Source: Druceiella hillmani
Taxonomy: Eukaryota > Arthropoda > Insecta > Lepidoptera > Hepialidae
Length of the DNA: 64,000 bases
Assembly (NCBI GenBank): GCA_039881145.1
Contig: JAYKKI010000138.1
Location: 2,844,001 to 2,908,000, forward strand
Reading direction: 5' to 3'
Part shown: positions 62,930 to 64,000 of the stretch, in pieces
Layout of the letters: the number at the start of each line of letters is the position of its first letter
Position numbering within the stretch: position 1 is the stretch's first letter
Position numbers and translations under genes: made by a program
Notes under the pieces: model-generated
Seen by the model: the letters and a program-made list of their open reading frames with translations, nothing else
Told to the model about the DNA's origin: nothing
Database searches by the model: none

Positions 62930-63300
62930 TTTTGTGATTTTGCCGTAAAATTTTATTTCTTTATTTGATTACTAGGCTTATAAAATATTTATATTGTCAA
63001 GCTTGAGGTAGAATTGGTCAAATGCTACTCATTGAAACGAGCACGATCAATTTATTTTAAATAACGCCACTCAATTTACATTTAATTAAAAGAACAATCG
63101 CGAGATATTCAGATTAATTGGCTGTCGTGCCTAATTTTCACGATGTTATTTGCAGTTTATTATTATATAAACTAGCCTGTCCGACTTGGGCCCTCCAAAA
63201 ATGGGACATTCTACAGAAGGGCAGTTTTAATGGATATACACTTAATTTTTTGAAGGGATGCTTATCGGTTTAATTATTATCAATTGCAGAAATGTATGGC
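62930..63300. promoter_or_regulatory. candidate conserved noncoding element
   Basis: Higher-complexity block with clustered TTAATTG, TAATTAAAAG and TTTAATTA-type homeodomain-like words and GC-richer text (GTCCGACTTGGGCCCTCC at about 63179). Noncoding in all frames. Regulatory role is inference. Confidence 0.22.
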
Positions 63301-63945
63301 GTGTACTTGTAACATAAAAACGCTTATAATAAGCAACTCCTAGTGATAGCTTGCCATATATATTACGAAACTTCCAAATTTCATTGTCATATATTTACTT
63401 TATTTTGTTTTTGAAGCTTTAAGCTGTTTCTAGTACTCCAACTACATCAAGCATTTACCTTCAATTCTGCTTACCATCATTAAAAATATCATATATCCCT
63501 TCGCAGTTTTTACGTGATGCTAGCACAAATGAATACGTTATCAAACAAGCAAATAAATAAGAAAATCAAAAATATTATTTAATCTTAATTAGTATACCTA
63601 ATTTATTTAATATTAATAAAATACTTAATTTTTTTACATATACTTTAAAAGTTCAAGTTTATGTATTCAAATTTATTTATTTCGTCACTATGTCCCACGT
63701 AGAGTCACTTATATTTATATTTGTTTTCCCATTTATTTAAAATACATCGTTCTTACTATTATTTTATTATCGGAACTATTAATTAAAGTGGAGATGTTTG
63801 TTTGAACGTGAAGAAATCACGTTAATTTCGGAAACCACATTCATTTAATTTTGTTTTATTAGGTTTCTTTCCCATAAATATGTTTTAGTGCAATAGGAAA
63901 TCTGGCTTCCTTAATGAAACAAGCATGTGATGTATAGCACAACAT
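63301..63945. other. AT-rich noncoding stretch
   Basis: No feature recognised. Confidence 0.5.
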
Positions 63946-63949
63946 AAAA

Positions 63950-64000
63950 AATACACAAACACACACACATACCCAAACACACACACACACATATGTATAC
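63950..64000. repeat. (CA)n microsatellite running into the window edge
   Basis: ACACAAACACACACACATAC then AAACACACACACACACATATG, cut by the end of the window. Like the arrays at 30.07, 37.10 and 45.95 kb, the CA block is followed by TA text. Confidence 0.85.

Overview
This is a strongly AT-rich (by eye at least 70% A+T), gene-poor stretch of a nuclear eukaryotic genome. It is most likely from an insect or another arthropod. The reasons are long (TA)n and (CA)n(TA)n microsatellites, relics of non-LTR retrotransposons, a P-element/THAP9-type transposase relic with a THAP exon and GT/AG splice signals, a Penelope-like palindromic relic, and dispersed repeats of kinds common in insect genomes. 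No intact protein-coding gene was found. Nearly all open frames are short, start on non-ATG codons or lie in TA repeats. I saw no rRNA, tRNA, CRISPR or bacterial-type operon.

Layout. 1-10.4 kb is AT-rich noncoding DNA with a GC-richer patch (1.46-1.73 kb), a convincing TATA+initiator core promoter at 5.73 kb and another GC-richer patch at 8.74-8.96 kb. 10.5-17.5 kb is an old, diverged tandem duplication (copy A 10.55-12.69, copy B 13.08-17.47); copy B was later split by a ~0.6 kb insertion with a LINE-like AAATAAAT tail and by further DNA. 18.7-27 kb carries four diverged copies of one noncoding unit (cores near 19.68, 22.60, 24.21 and 26.80 kb), with an insect-type dispersed repeat at 19.1 kb and a 75-bp exon-like segment at 24.89 kb. 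27.1 kb holds a palindrome with hammerhead-ribozyme-like cores, typical of Penelope-like elements. 28-35 kb is AT-rich with large microsatellites.

35.7-41.2 kb and 43.7-49.6 kb are two diverged copies of a ~5.5 kb segment about 8 kb apart. Most of the alignment is poor, but islands of about 40-55 bp remain nearly identical. The first copy contains a LINE reverse-transcriptase C-terminal pseudogene (37.7-38.5 kb, minus). The second contains another dispersed repeat (47.4-47.9 kb) and a 37-bp perfect hairpin. 50.56-51.37 kb is a compositionally balanced, CpG-containing block that looks like conserved regulatory DNA or a promoter region. 56.2 kb has a second LINE C-terminal fragment. 57.2-59.4 kb is a broken P-element/THAP9-like transposase gene on the minus strand, with its first exon at 59.3-59.4 kb. 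The rest, to 64 kb, is AT-rich with one exon-like segment (61.33 kb) and a CA microsatellite at the edge.

Two genome-scale themes stand out. First, repeated local duplication has produced much of the window, leaving short conserved islands in otherwise diverged copies. Second, there is an unusual number of near-perfect short-loop inverted repeats (arms 14-48 bp). Two of these lie inside dead transposon coding sequence, which points to template-switch (fold-back) mutation rather than function.
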